Source: Vigna angularis
Taxonomy: Eukaryota; Streptophyta; Magnoliopsida; Fabales; Fabaceae
Length of the DNA stretch: 64,000 nt
Reading direction: 5' to 3'
Assembly: GCF_016808095.1 (NCBI RefSeq)
Contig: NC_068977.1
Coordinates: 28,979,364 to 29,043,363, forward strand
Within the stretch, counting starts at the first letter, position 1, and each line of letters opens with the position of its first letter. The position numbers were made by a program, and so were the translations under genes. Positions 1 to 13,300 of this stretch are shown piece after piece. The notes under the pieces are model-generated. The model saw nothing but the letters and a program-made list of their open reading frames with translations, ran no database searches and was not told the origin of the DNA.

Positions 1-164
1 GGTAGTTTTAAAAAATCTTTTACAAGTAGCGGTGGTTTTACACAAAACCGTCGAAAATTATTTGTTGACGGAAATTTTCTAACCGTTTTCCCAACTGCTT
101 AGTGGGAGTTAAAACTGTCAATAATAAAAAAGAATACTCAATAAAATCCTAAACTTTTACAGTG
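1..164. mobile_element. CACTA-type transposon, terminal remnant
   Basis: The window opens inside the subterminal part of a CACTA-like element. It has short repeats of the form ACAAAACCGTCG and a GGAGTTAAAACTGTC stretch. That stretch is the inverse of one just inside the left end of the element at 21275. The block ends with TTTTACAGTG at 155-164, a plausible degenerate right terminus (inverse CACTGTAAAA). The other end lies outside the window, so size and target duplication cannot be judged. Confidence 0.45.
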
Positions 165-1210
165 ACGTAATACTTTGTGGCTAAATGGACTTTACTCTTT
201 TATCATCTAAATAGAATTATAAAAAAAATGTATAAGTGGTACCTAAATCATATATAAAAAAATGAAAATTTTACAAAATAACAATTATGTTTCTTTAATA
301 ATTAAAATAATATTAATTTTTTCAAACAAATTAATGTATTAATTTGTATATCAAATCATGTTATAAAACTATAAAATCATAAATTATATAATAACAAAAA
401 TAACATGGGAATAGATAACAACTATAGTCATTTAATATCCCTCCATAAAAAAAATTTCCGAACTCAATTAAGAGTTCCTAAATTTATAAAATCCTAAAAA
501 TATATCTTTCTTATTTTAAAGTTGAGATATATTCCATTAAAAAAATGAGTTAGTTTGATAGATTCAGTTTTTTTTACAATTAGTTTGGACCAAAAATTGG
601 ATTGATAATAAGAACAAAATTCTTGTTGACATAATTTTTGGGCTAAGAAAAGGACGAAATTGATAATTTATGTATTATGTTGGTACGTTTTAGTATTTTA
701 AATTTAATTTGTACACCAAAAATTTGAAAAAATATATTAAATTTAATATTTACTAATCAAATTTGAAAAATTAATTCTATTTGTTAGGATAATTAAAAAC
801 AACAAAATCTGAACAACTATTCAAAACCGAAAGAGAATGCGGTTGAATAACTAAAAAAAGTCCTAATTAAATGGAAGGAAGAAGAAACTAAGATCAGTTT
901 TACATATATAACTCTAGTTCAAAAAGAAAAAAAAAATTTAAATAATTTAACTTATAAGTTTGAAATAATTAAAAATAAAAAATAAAGTGCTAAGATGATG
1001 TGAATATGTTTAAGCAGATCACAAATAAACCAATAGAATAATTATTAAAGATGAAATGGAAAAGTATTTGAATATGCTTAAATATTTAAATAATTAGTAA
1101 GATAATTTGAAACATCATAAGTTATGTACAACTTGCAAAATATGAAATAATGTTCCAAATGTGTAATTAGATTACCTTTGAAAAATATCATAGCTACGGT
1201 ATTTTTTATT
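165..1210. other. AT-rich intergenic stretch
   Basis: Very AT-rich sequence with many homopolymer A and T runs and no reading frame resembling a protein family. I see no gene, RNA or clear repeat boundary here. Confidence 0.5.
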
Positions 1211-1215
1211 AAACA

Positions 1216-1466
1216 AGATAGAAAATGCTATTGCATAGTATCATTTGTATTGATTATGTTTGTGTTTAAATATAGAAGTGATGTACAAAAAATAACGTAC
1301 AATAAATAATAAATTATAATTGTCCTATTAAAGACAAATATTATCATAAAGTGATGTTGATGAATAATAATTACTGTAACAATAAATAAAAATTGATATT
1401 GTGAATAATTAAAACAAGAATCATAAATGATAGAATATTTAAGAGAATATTTGATTTTGTCTAACT
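1216..1466 (-). repeat. 3' LTR of the copia element
   Basis: About 251 bp, matching 4401-4678 along its whole length with small gaps. Shared stretches include the GATAGAAAA start, AATAAATAATAAA in the middle and ATAGAATATTTAA near the end. Confidence 0.8.
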
Positions 1467-4280
1467 TCATTCTCAGATTTAGTAGTGACATGATCATGCT
1501 ATGTTTGTCTCTTAACAAGTTGAATCTTGTATGAGTAAGATGTTTAGTCAAATTGTCTGCAATTTGAACATAGGCCACAATTACTTCATTTTGTAGGACT
1601 TGATCATGTATGTAGTGCACATCTATCTCAATGTGTTTGGACTGTGCATGCATGACTATATTAGAAGCAATTGACTTGGCACTTGTGTTATCACATCACA
1701 TTGATTTTTTTAGCATTGGTTTTCTGATTTTGTGCTTAATGGTGACACTGCCTTTTGTTTTCTTGAAGACCAGGAAACAAGTTTCTCTAAGAAACACACA
1801 CCATCCTATCATTGATTTTCTGTCATTAGTACTAGTTGTCCAATCTTCATCAGAATACCTCATTATCTCAAGATCATTTGACGGTTTTATGTGCAGACAT
1901 AAGTTCATTGTCTTAGAATATCTTAGAATTCTTTTTATTTCTTGTTAGTGATCCATGGTAGGTGTGCTCATGTATTAACTGAGTTTGTTGACAGCAAAGG
2001 CAATGTATGACCTTGTGTTGGTCAAATATTGCAATGTACTCATAGCTTGTATGTACAGAGTAACATTGGTCAATTGTTCCCCTTCTGTAGTGAATTCTTA
2101 ACCTGCCACCATTGGTGTTGGATAGGCTAAAATTATCTACATGTTGAACTTCTTTAGAGTATCTATTATATATTTAGTTTGCCTTAGGTACATTCCACTG
2201 TCATTCTTGTGTACTTCAATGCCAAAAAAAGAGTGTATATGTATCAAGTCTTTCAGAGAGAAAGTATCATTCAATTAATTGATGAATGAGAAGGAATGAC
2301 ATGATTTGTACCTCTAAGAATGAATAAAGAATAATCACTTTTTGTGTTTTAGAAACCCCAACTTAGAATAATGTCTCTTTATCTATCAAACCAAGCTCTT
2401 GGTGTTTGCTTCAAATCATATATGGCCTTGGATAATCTACATATATAATCTGGTTTGGTTGATTCTATGTAGTCTTCAGATTGATGCATAAAATTTGTTT
2501 CCTTCATATTTCCATTTAGGAAGACATTGTTTATGTCAAGTTGCCTAACATCCTAATTGAAATCTAATGGCTAATATAATTATGACAGAGCTGGACTTGA
2601 TAATAAAACTGAAAGTTTCATCAAAGTTTATGCTTGTTATTTTATGGAAACCTTTTACAAAAAGCCTTTTTCTTCTTTCGATTTAACCATATGCTTTATA
2701 CTTGGCTTGTAGTAATAGGGTTAGGCCAAGTTCAACAACATGTATGGGTTTTCTCTCAACCTTGCCATTAGTTTAGAGGTGTAGGGACAAGACATTCTAA
2801 ATATAATTCATAATTCTAAGGCAATCCTTTGAACTAGTTTAAATTCGCCATCTTTATCACATTGAATGACTTTAACTTTTTTGTTAAACTTATTTTCAAT
2901 AGTTTTTTTATTTTGTCTTTAAGGAAAAAATCCATGTGAACCTACTAAATCATCAATAAAATGAACATAACATTTAAACCTAAATGGAGAAAGAATTGGA
3001 GTAGGACTCCAAACATTAGTATAAATTAAATCTAAAATTTCATTATCATGTGAGGAAGAACCTTTAAAAGGCAACATATGCAATTTTCCAAATTGACAAG
3101 CTTCACAAAATGTGAATGAGTCACTAGATGATATTTTCACATTACATTCCTTCAAGACATTTTCTAGAACTGTATTGTTGGGATGTCCAAGTTTCCTATG
3201 CTAACTTTCTTTAAGAGATATGTAGAAATAAGAGTCTTTATTTTCACATAGTTGATACAAGCCATTTTTAAGTTCTTCTTTTAAAAAAGCTTTCCTTGAG
3301 AGTTTGTCTTTCACAAAGCAACAATTTTCATCAAACTCAACAAAAATATTGTTGTCAACAGTCAATTTTGAAATACTTAGAAATTTTTTTGTGATTTTTG
3401 AAACATAAATAACATCATGAAAATGAAGATTATTCAATTTGGTTGATCTTGATGCCATTATTTTTCGCTTTTCACCATCACCAACAAGTAAATAATTCTT
3501 ACGATTATTTTCTCCAAGTTCCTTAATTTTGTCACTTTGGTCAGTCACATGGATGTTGATTCCACTGTCAAAATACCATTCTTGATCTTGACCTTGATAA
3601 GGTGAAGCTATGAATGCACTGTGTGTTTTTTGTTTGTCACTATCAATAGAGGAATTTTTTCCTATATAGGTCATAACATCGTGGTTCTAAAATTAGAATC
3701 TTTCCAATCATTTTGAGATCCAGATCTATTGCTTCTGGACTCATTCTTGGTGGAAAAGTTTGTAGAGACATTCATATTAAGGCTACTTAAATTATTGAGT
3801 TGATCTAATCGGCTTTCAAAGTTTAACTTTGCAATTCAATCCAACTGATGTTAATCTAATGACATTTGATAACCACTAGATTGTAATCAAAATCCAAACC
3901 ATTTAATGTTTGAATCACTAAATTAGAAATTGGTGAAAATCAATTTTAAATTAGCAAGGTTTTTCATCTTGTCAAGATATTACTCCATCTTCAAGTCTCC
4001 GTGTGTTGTGAAATTCATATTTAAGATAGACAATTCTAGATCTGGTGTGCACACTAGCAAGGCTTTAAGCTTCATCCCAAACCTCTTTAGAGGTTTCACA
4101 ATGAAACAATTGACTTGCAATGTTAATTGACATAAAATTCATGAACCATCATAAAATGGCTTGATCTTGGGCTTGCCAATCCTCACAATTGGGATTGACT
4201 TATTTTGTCGTGTTATTCGCAATTAGTCAAGACATTCTATTGTTCCTAACATATAGCCATCGAGTTTGCATTCTCTAATC
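1467..4280 (-). pseudogene. copia gag-pol polyprotein, broken
   Basis: Reading the minus strand from high to low coordinates gives the normal copia order. A gag UBN2-like part lies near 4000-4200. The protease (WYFDSG active-site motif) is at 3201-3674. The GAG-pre-integrase and integrase start (CEACQFGK zinc-binding cysteines) are at 2919-3155. Reverse-transcriptase scraps lie around 2050-2900, including a LRQTKYI-type segment. RNase H pieces are at 1696-1908, and the terminal SKHIEIDVHYIHD segment lies just before the 3' LTR. Stops and frameshifts interrupt every domain, and the reverse transcriptase is hardly readable, so no functional product is expected. The order gag-protease-integrase-RT-RNase H identifies copia rather than gypsy. 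Confidence 0.85.
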
Positions 4281-4387
4281 ACTGATAGTATATAATTGTC
4301 TCTATCCAACTTGACAATGATTGTAGATATGAGATCATTATTTTTGGTTGGCAACGGATGACATGACTATTGTGTTTATGGATCAAA

Positions 4388-4400
4388 GGCTCTGATACCA
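4388..4400 (-). other. primer binding site, initiator Met tRNA
   Basis: On the minus strand this reads TGGTATCAGAGCC, complementary to the 3' end of plant initiator-methionine tRNA. It abuts the inner edge of the 5' LTR, where reverse transcription is primed in copia elements. Confidence 0.9.
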
Positions 4401-4678
4401 AGATAGAAAAATGTATTGAATCGTATGATTTGCATTGATCATGAATGTGTTTAAATACAAAAGTGACATACAAACAATAAGTACAAAAAGTAAAGTACAA
4501 TAAATAATAAACTATAATTGTGCTAATAAAAACAAATACTATTATAAATTGATATTAATGGATGACTACAATAGTTATTGTAATATTATATAATAAATAT
4601 AAATTGATATTGTGAATAGCTAAATTCAAGAGTCATAAATAATAGAATATTTAATATAATATTTGATTCTATCTAACT
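4401..4678 (-). repeat. 5' LTR of the copia element
   Basis: About 278 bp, the partner of 1216-1466. It is followed inward by the primer site and outward by the target duplication AAACA (4679-4683). Confidence 0.8.
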
Positions 4679-4683
4679 AAACA

Positions 4684-6604
4684 AACTTTGAAACTTTTTC
4701 TTAATCCTTAAATTAATAGTGTTTAGATGATATATTTACCTACCAAGAAAACCAATAATTTTCTGTTTTAATTTTCAATGATATAAAAAACTTTAGACCT
4801 TATTATTCAATTGCTTTTGAAAGTAATTGTATACATAGATTCATTACTTTTCTTTAAAAATAACAATTCTTAACCTAAATCACAAAAACAAACACTATGT
4901 GATTCATTTTTGTATCATATGACCGTCCGATTAGCCATGGATCGAGCGATCGTGATGAAAAGCAACAAAACGATAAGTAAGAATATTAACAAGATTAGTT
5001 GTAAAAAATAATTAAATTAACCTAAAATTAAGTTACAGGTACATAGACCGAAATTGGGTCAGTCCTGAAAAGAAACTCATTATAAAAGTTTATAAATACA
5101 TGTTTGATATTCAAATACTTGCTTACTTATTATTACATATTTATTACATAACTATTCAGACAAACACTTACGCCTAGAGTAAGAAGACACTTTGTAGAAA
5201 AAGACTTAACTACAATCCCATAAACAGAAACAATTTTCAAGAAGATCTAGAAAAGGTTGATGCAACATAAAGAAGAAACAACAAATTAAGCACTTCAAAT
5301 TTTTCATTGTGTTTAAAGTGGCCCGCAATGGAAGAGTTCAGTACCTGTTGCAACTTGCATAAAAAGTGACATGCCAAAAATGCAAGAAATTTTGAAGTAT
5401 TAACATGTAAGGAAACACTCGAAAAAAAAAGAATGTATCAACAACATCTTAAAGAAAAATGGAAATTACCGTATATCATGAACCAACACGCAAAAAAATA
5501 TAATATCAACTTTTAACTTAAATCAAAACTTAAAAAAAAAAAAAAGTTTTATCGGTCTTCTTCGTTAACATATTGCTTATCTATTTAAAGCATTGTATGA
5601 CTGAACTCTTATCTATTTAAAAAAATGGAAAAAAAATGAGTTATACTTCTATCAAGTAACTAGTTTTCTACAAGTTCAATTTCCTCAATATTCATTTTCT
5701 TTCAAACATTCACTACTAAAAAAAGACTTTTCAAATTGTTTAATATGCTTCAATTAAAAAAAAACGAAAGTCTTTCCCACGGTGAAATTTTTGTAAAACT
5801 ATAAGCTTTGATTCTAAAATAACCAAAATGTTTGATATATGCTTCGATTTTTTTAAAGAATTAAGGTCTATAACTTTTTAAGGTTCTTTAGAGCTAATGT
5901 TTGTAATTTTTTAAATATTTACAAAAATTCACACATTTTTTAAATTATTTGAAAACTATAGATATTTGTATAATTGTGAAAATATTTGGAAATTATTATG
6001 CTTAAAAGAATCGAAGCCTATTCGTATGCTAATGTTAAAGTTACATTTCCATCAAAAAAGATTTTATTTACGACACATTAGTTCTCTACTGCAAGAGTCA
6101 CGTTAGACACCAAACAAAAACCATGCTGCTGCGTTTGTCATCACTCATCCACTCACTTTCCTTCCCTTCCTGTGTGTCGCTATGTTATCACGACGAACAT
6201 TGGTTCTTTCGTCTTACATTTTTTTTTTCTGTTTCATAAAATGTTTTTTCTAATGCAAATACTTTTTTAATCTCTTTCCGTCAATGCGAAAATGAAAAAG
6301 TAATAGTGACTGTTGATGAAGAGTATAAAACTGAAACATAATTTTTAAAATAATCAGTGCAAAAACCCTTACCTGTAGTTATTGCTTACCAAAGAAAAGA
6401 TTAGGCAAATATTCAGTGAAAAAATATTATCTATATATATGTGTCATCTGCTTGAAGACTTTAACTTAGCATGAATTTTACCCACAACATCATAATAATA
6501 GACAGTTGTCTTTTCAAAATAAAGACATTCAAGCTAAATATGAACAAAGCCGCTTAGGATAAACGATGTAACCAAACACAAACACATTATAACACAGCCA
6601 ATAA
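4684..6604. other. AT-rich intergenic stretch, possible CACTA-like MITE
   Basis: No gene recognised. At 5711 a CACTACTAAAAAAAG sequence resembles a CACTA terminus. It is followed by ATGCTTCGATT and, near 6010, the inverse form AATCGAAGC. That pattern suits a short non-autonomous element ending near 6085, but no convincing right terminus or target duplication was found. Confidence 0.35.
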
Positions 6605-9470
6605 TTTGTTCAAGAAGAAGGGATATATAAACTGAATTAAAATTAAAATTTGTAAAAGTATTTATTTACCCATGTGTATGGAATAGACTATAATAGGGTA
6701 TAATAACTTTCAAAAATTTATGACCTCAACTTCTTTCCGTTCAGAGTTTTGAAGTAAATACTTCATCACCACTTCTCTTCGTTTAATGTTTTTCCCCTTC
6801 AATGTCTCCAGTCTAACAAAGCGCGGAGGTAAAATTCGTGGATGTGGAACATGCTACAAAATCAGAGTAAACTCAGCATATGTTTTAACGGATAATTAAA
6901 ATGATTATGATTATATTAAAAACAATTGACGTATAAGAATGCAAACATTGGAAGAAGAAAACACAGAAAAGTAACTCACACGTAGTATTGCTCTAAGAAC
7001 ATACTCAGAGAGTGTCAATATCTTTGCATAGGAAAGTATTTTCAGCAATTTTAGAACGTTTACATGAGCTCTAGAGATCTCAATGTTGGCTTCTTCTAGA
7101 AGTGCAAGATCACACGTGGAGTTGACATCATGAAAGATCGTCGAACTTCTGATATCGAGATGGGTGAGATTCGGGGTAGAAAGCAGAATCTTGTACTTCG
7201 CTTCGGAGTTCTTTTTCATGGTGAAACGAGAAAGGTTTGGGTTTGATATGACGAGGACTTTGGCAGGGTTCCTTATAGAACATCCCACAAGGACCAAACT
7301 GTTCAACAAGAAACAGGATGAGAAGGGTTCAGAGTACTCATCATTGTCCCCTGCGGCGAAAGAGACATGGGTGAGATTCAGGATTTTGAGCGCTGGTAGT
7401 TCTAGTGATTTTGGAAGTTTCAAGATACGACAAGCATATTGGTCTGTAAGAGTGAGAGTGAGAGATGTGAGATAGGGTGAAGAAAAGGCAGGTATGGAAT
7501 AATAATATTGATTTGTAGGTTTATGATCGACATGGGTGCTCAAATGAGGCACAAAACGCAGAAGAAAAATAAAAAGGCAAAGACAATCTACTGTTACATT
7601 GTCGCATGCTTCTAAATCAAGATGATGCAGATGAATCGAAGTGTCTCTCTGGGCGAGAACGCGGAAGACAAATTGGTTGTAGGTCACGACGGTTTTGAAG
7701 TCGCGGGGTCTGAAACTCAGAGCGGTGAGACATTTCCAAAGGTTGTTCCATCGCTTTGATAAAAAAGAGGTTCGAACTGCGGTAACTGTGTCCACAAAAT
7801 GGATGATGTGAAGAAGAACATCGTCAGGCAATGCACTGATCAAGTCTTTCTCATCTTCTCTCTCTTCCTCACTTTTCTGTTTCTTCTTTAACTCTACCAT
7901 GCTTTCTTTCTCTTCTTCCATGGTTGAAAGGAAAAGAAGTGTTAGATTCATGAAATACCTAATATGTATAACCTCCCTAATCGAATGCGAGATTCAAGGA
8001 AACTGACAATTGAAAAGAAAAAAAAGTTATACTTTCAGATACAAAGTTTTCAAATATTTGATATTGTTTTTCTTTACCTTTTATTTCTTTTTCTACAAAA
8101 GTTTGTTTTTTATAACCATTCAATGTCTGTTAAATAAATATAATGTGTATTGAATGGTGTTAATAGATTAGTTAAAAAATATTTATTTTAAGTTTTTAAA
8201 TATAATTTAATATTTCTAAAATAAAACATATTTTTATCAATATTTAAATTTTTAATACCAATAATTATAGCAAATACTTTTTAATATACAAATATAATGT
8301 TGTCATTTATATCAATTTATATTATTTTATTCGTTTTTCTTTCTTATAAATTTATAGCATACAATAATTGATAGTTGTGATATTAAATGTTGAATGGACC
8401 CTCACTATTAGATTATATTTACAGGTAATAGTTAAAAAAGTACTTTTATTTCAGAATGTAGTTTTTAAAACTTTCTCTACCCGCATATTCTTCTTATTTA
8501 TATTTTAAATTTCTACTTTTCGTATAAATATAGAAATAGAAAATATTGTTAAATATTAAATACATCAAAATAATAAATATAATTATATTTATAATTAAAA
8601 TGGTTTGATATTTACAATAATATTTATTAACTTCTAAAATAAACATAAATTAAAAAATAATTAGTATCTTATGCATATTTAAATATTTATTGTTATTATT
8701 CTGTGCACTTTATGTTCATTGTTTGCAATTAATAATTTTAAATATGTTTCTTTTTAAACGTGTGTTTATGAATATTTTCAGTTAGTATATTTTTATTAAT
8801 TATTTTAATTAATATATCAATTCATTTTAAACACATAATTTTTATAATTTTGAGTTGTTTATCTCGTTATTACTTTTAAAACTTTTATTTGTTTTATTTG
8901 TAGATTAATTATTTAAATTTATATTATCATATCTTTCATATTATTAATTATATTTTATATCTTAAACTATTTTCAGTTAAGTTTAAAATTAATTACGTAA
9001 ATATATTTCAAACATTTGCTTAATAAGGTGTTGGTTAAAAAAAGTAGTTAGCATGGTAATATTAAAATAAAAAATAATAATAGTAACAGAAAAGATATAA
9101 TAAATATATTATTAATTACCATTAATTTTTTGAAGTATAATATTTAATGACTAAAGTAAATACTGAAAATACGATAACTAATATAAAAAAGTATAATAAA
9201 TAAATATAAAATTATTTTTTATGTTAGACTTTAAGAATTTAATTTATATATAAAATTGTTTTCTGTTATCAGAAATTATATTTTAGAAGTGAAACTGCTT
9301 TCTTAAATAATATGAGACTTTATTATTTTAATAATAAAATTTTAAGAATAATTAGAAATATTATTAAAAAAGTCTTATTATTTAAAAGAATATTTTAAAA
9401 TAGTGAAATTTTAAAATAACAAGATTTTATTATTTTAATAATAAAATGTTTAAGTATAATTATAAATTAA
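6605..9470. repeat. segmental duplication, copy 1 (carries F-box gene 1)
   Basis: The whole block, from the 3' end of the F-box gene through about 1.5 kb of AT-rich 5' flank, is repeated at 19166-27445. Matching includes non-coding flank such as GTGTTAGATTC and ACCTAATATGTATAAC upstream of both genes, so this is a DNA-level duplication and not just shared coding sequence. Subtracting the two transposons from copy 2 leaves about 2.86 kb, equal to the length of copy 1. Confidence 0.85.
6710..7921 (-). CDS. F-box/LRR/FBD protein, two exons
   Basis: Predicted 361-residue F-box protein. Such proteins usually act as substrate receptors of SCF ubiquitin ligases, with the F-box binding SKP1. Exon 1 is 7921-6980 and exon 2 is 6853-6710; the 126-bp intron starts GTGAGT, ends TTTGTAG and is in phase 0. 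Residues about 26-66 form the F-box (DLISALPDDVLLHIIHF...LSKRWNNLWK). The middle has leucine-rich repeats (SLTLTL, LNSLVLVGC, PNLTHLDIRS). The exon 2 tail (ILPPRFVRLETLKG ... MKYLLQNS ... VEVINF) is the FBD domain. A Met 10 codons upstream (7951) is in frame, but the paralogue at 20491 aligns to 7921, so I prefer 7921. No stops interrupt it. The substrate is unknown. Confidence 0.88.
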
Positions 9471-10396
9471 ATATCGTTTGGTATCATAGCGTTTTATCTC
9501 TGCCTTGTTTGGTTCACTCCTCTGCGCATTGTGTTTTTAGTTTTATCAATTGTTTTGAAACTGAATCGAAAGAAGAAATTTTTGTGTGAAATTTTCTGTG
9601 AAATTTTGATGCTAAAACCCTCACGTATTATTGGGTTTATGTTTGTTGGAACCATGCTGGAGATTGAAGATGATTGAAACGACATTTATTTTTGCGTTTC
9701 ATTTTGGACATCTTTCAGAAAAATATATTCAGTTTTTATTTTTGTTCTTTATCTGTTGTACACATACGCACACCGGAGATGAAGGTACGCAGCTTGCTTC
9801 TGGTTTTATCTCCTCTGCTTTGTTTTCATTATGCGTATAATATATAATATTTTCTGTTATGCGTATAATATATAATGCCTTTTCTTATTGCTGTTATACG
9901 TGTATAATATATATAATATATATAGCACTAGTATACAGTTACTGGTATGCGTGGATATTATACTAACATTAAATATTAGTATAATAATTTTTAATATTAT
10001 ATATTTATAATATGAATCTTATATTTTATTTAGATTAAATATAAGAGAGAATTTAATGTTTAGTGATAAATATAATTTTTTAATAATTAAAGAGTAGCCA
10101 CAACATCTTTAATTAATTAAATTATATTATAAAGATCACGTTATTGAAACATTAATTGTAATTAATTATATATAATGTGATGAAATATACCTACAGGATT
10201 TTCCTTACATTTGTATGATTAATTAGGATAAAATATTTATTATAATTCTTAAATTTTCCACAGGAATTAGGAATGTGATATAATTTAATAGTTTTATCAT
10301 AAGGTTAAATGAGTCTAATTGAGTAAGACTTTATCCCATAGGCAAGTTTTATGTTAATAGACTTATTGGTAAAGACATGTTTTACATTGGTAAAAC
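9471..10396. other. intergenic, upstream of copia element
   Basis: No gene recognised. 9490-9860 is less AT-rich and contains two copies of a TTATGCGTATAATATATAAT unit between 9829 and 9880. It sits where a 5' LTR would be expected for the copia element that follows. I could not align it convincingly with the 3' LTR at 14781, and no tRNA primer site is visible, so the 5' LTR seems lost or too diverged. Confidence 0.4.
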
Positions 10397-13300
10397 ATGA
10401 TATTTATTTTAGTCTCAAATTTTGATAATGAACATGAAAATTTTGAATTTGCAGTTTCTCAATCTGTAAATATTTCTGATATCAAGTGTGGTATTCTCGA
10501 ATTGAGAGGAGATAATTATAAGATTTGGAAGGATAGAATTCTTCTTCATTTAGGCTGGATGGACATAGATTATGCTATTAGAAAACTTGAACCACCGGGT
10601 ATTACTGAGACTAGCAATTCAGATGCCATTGAACTTTATGAAAAATGGGAGAGGTCAAATCGTCTCTCCGTAACGTTCATAAAAACCAATATTTCCGCTG
10701 GAATCCGGGGTTCGGTTGATCAGTATGAGAATGTCAAGGATTTACTGAGGGCTATTGATGAGCAGTTTACGACATCTGATAAATCTCTTGCCAGCACTCT
10801 TATAATGCAGTTTTCATCCTTAAAGCTCACTGGAATTAGAGGAGTGCGTGATCATATCATGCGCATAAGGGACATTGTGGCTCAACTGAAAGCTTTGGAA
10901 GTTACCATGTCTGATTCTTTCCTAGTGCACTATATTTTGTGCACTTTGCCTCACCATTATGCTCCCTTTAAAATCTCTTACAACACACATAAGGACAAAT
11001 GGTCTATTAATGAATTATTGACTATGTGTGTTCAAGAAGAAGAAAGGCTATTGATTGAAGAAGGGGAGAAGGTGAACTTGACTACTTCATTTAAGAATAA
11101 GAAGAACCAAGTTAATAAGAAGGGAAAGATTCCTGCTCAGCCAGTTATTAAGAAGGAGTCTAGATGTTTCTTTTGTAAAAAGAAGGGACACATGAAGAAG
11201 GAATGTCAAAAGTTTAAGGATTGGCTTGAAAAGAAAGGTAATTTGTTTGCTTTTGTCCGTTATGAATCTAATTTGACTAGTTTTAATCATAACACATGGT
11301 GGATTGATTCTGGTTCTACAATCCATGTTTCTAATACCTTACAGGGTATGGAAAACCTAAGGAAACCGATGGGAAGTGAGCAACACATCTATTCAGGAAG
11401 CAAGATGAGTTCACATATTGAAGCCATTGGGACGTGCAATTTAGTTTTAAGTAGTGGTTTTGTTTTATGTTTAGAAAAGACCTTTTATGTTCCTAGTTTT
11501 AGCAAGAACTTGATTTCTATTTCACAACTTGCACCTTTGGGTTTTTCCTTTAATTTTATGGATTCTGGTTTTACTTTATTGAATAAATCCAAAGTTATTG
11601 GCTTTGGGGAATTATGCGATGGTCTTTACTTTATTAAATTGCAAAACAACGCTGCCTATAGTTCTATGCATGTTTCCGCTGGGTTAAAAAGATGTGTTAT
11701 GAATGAGGATTCTTCTGTTTTATGGCACCGTAGATTGGGACATATCTCCATTGAGAGAATTAAGCGATTAGTAAATGAAGGAGTACTTAGTACTTTGGAT
11801 TTTACTGATTTTGAGACTTGCGTGGATTGCATTAAGGGTAAGCAAACTAACAAGTCCAAAAGAGGTGCTAAAAGGAGTTCAAGTTTACTAGAAATTATTC
11901 ATACAGATATTTGTTGTCCGGATATGCATGCAAGTAGTCCAAAATACTTTTATCACCTTTATAGATGATTACTCACGATACATGTATCTGTACTTACTTC
12001 GTTCTAAGGATGAAGCCTTAGATGCCTTTAAAGTTTTTAAAGTTGAAGTAGAGTTACAATGTGGAAAGAAAATTAAGATTGTGAGATCAGATAGAGGTGG
12101 AGAGTACTACGGTAGATACACGGAGAATGGACAAGCACCTGGTCCGTTTGCTAGATTTCTTCAAGAACATGGGATTGTTGCCCAATATACCATGCTTGGC
12201 TCTCCAGATCAGAATGGTGTAGCAGAAAGAACAAATCGAACCTTGATGGATATGGTGAGAAGTATGAGAAGTAATTCAAAACTTCCTCAGTTCTTGTGGA
12301 CTGAAGCACTTAAGACGGCTGTGTATATAGTAAATCGGGTCCCAACTAAGGCTGTTTTAAAAACACCTTTTGAGTTATTCAAAGGTTGGAAACCTAGTTT
12401 ACGACATGTACGCGTTTGGGGATGTCCGTCTGAAGTAAGAATTTATAATCCACAAGAGAAGAAACTAGACTCAAGGACTATTAGTGGGTATTTCATTGGA
12501 TATGCTGAAAAGTCCAAAGGGTATAGATTCTATTGTCCAAATCATAACACTAGGATTGTGGAATCAAGAAATGCAAGTTTCTTGAAAATGACTTGATTAG
12601 TGAGAGTGATTTAAATCAAAACGTTGATCTTGAAAAAGATCACTATGAAGCTCAAACCTCTCAATCAAATGAAAGATTGGTAGTCATTCACGCTCCTTCA
12701 GTTCAAAAGCGTATTGAACAACCAATAATTGATGTTCCACAAATTGCTGAAAATGATAATATAGATCAAGTTGTTAACGAGGAGCAACAAGTAAATGTTG
12801 AACAACAAGTTTCTCATCAAGATGTTGACACAACATTAAGAAGATCTACTAGAATCAGAAGACCAGTAGTTTCTAGTGATTATGAAGTGTATTTACAAGA
12901 ATCGAATTACAACATTGGAGCCGAAAATGATCCTGAAACGTTTTCACAAGCCATGAGTTCTAAAGAATCAAAACTATGGTATGATGCCATGAAAGACGAG
13001 ATGGATTCTATGGCATCCAACAAAGTCTGGAATCTCGTTCAGTTGCCTGATGGTGTAAAATCCATTGGATGTAGATGAGTTTTTAAAACCAAGAAAGACT
13101 CAAAAGGCAACATTGAGAGACATAAGGCAAGACTTGTTGCCAAAGGATTCACTCAAAGAGAAGGAATTGACTACACAGAGACTTTTTCTCCTGTATCTAA
13201 GAAAGATTCCTTCCGAGTAATTATGGCATTAGTAGCTCATTTTGATTTTGAGTTACATCAAATGGATGTGAAAACAACATTCCTTAATGGTGATCTAGAG

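Larger units (their letters stand above)
1211..4683 (-). mobile_element. Ty1/copia LTR retrotransposon, decayed, with both LTRs
   Basis: Two related terminal repeats (1216-1466 and 4401-4678) flank gag-pol remains read on the minus strand. The five bases AAACA occur directly outside both repeats (1211-1215 and 4679-4683), the expected 5-bp target-site duplication. An initiator-methionine tRNA primer site lies just inside the upper LTR. LTR edges read AGATA...AACT on the plus strand rather than the usual TG...CA, so the exact ends may be off by a few bases. The LTRs have diverged by substitutions and small gaps, and the genes carry many stops, so this is an old insertion. Confidence 0.85.

Noticed and set aside
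7164..7475. Plus-strand frames opposite the F-box genes (also 19728-20320 and 38647-39318)
   Set aside because: They are antisense shadows of the minus-strand coding exons.
9494..9840. Possible gene or 5' LTR ahead of the copia element
   Set aside because: Short frames only, and no base-level match to the 3' LTR that I could trace; left as unassigned.
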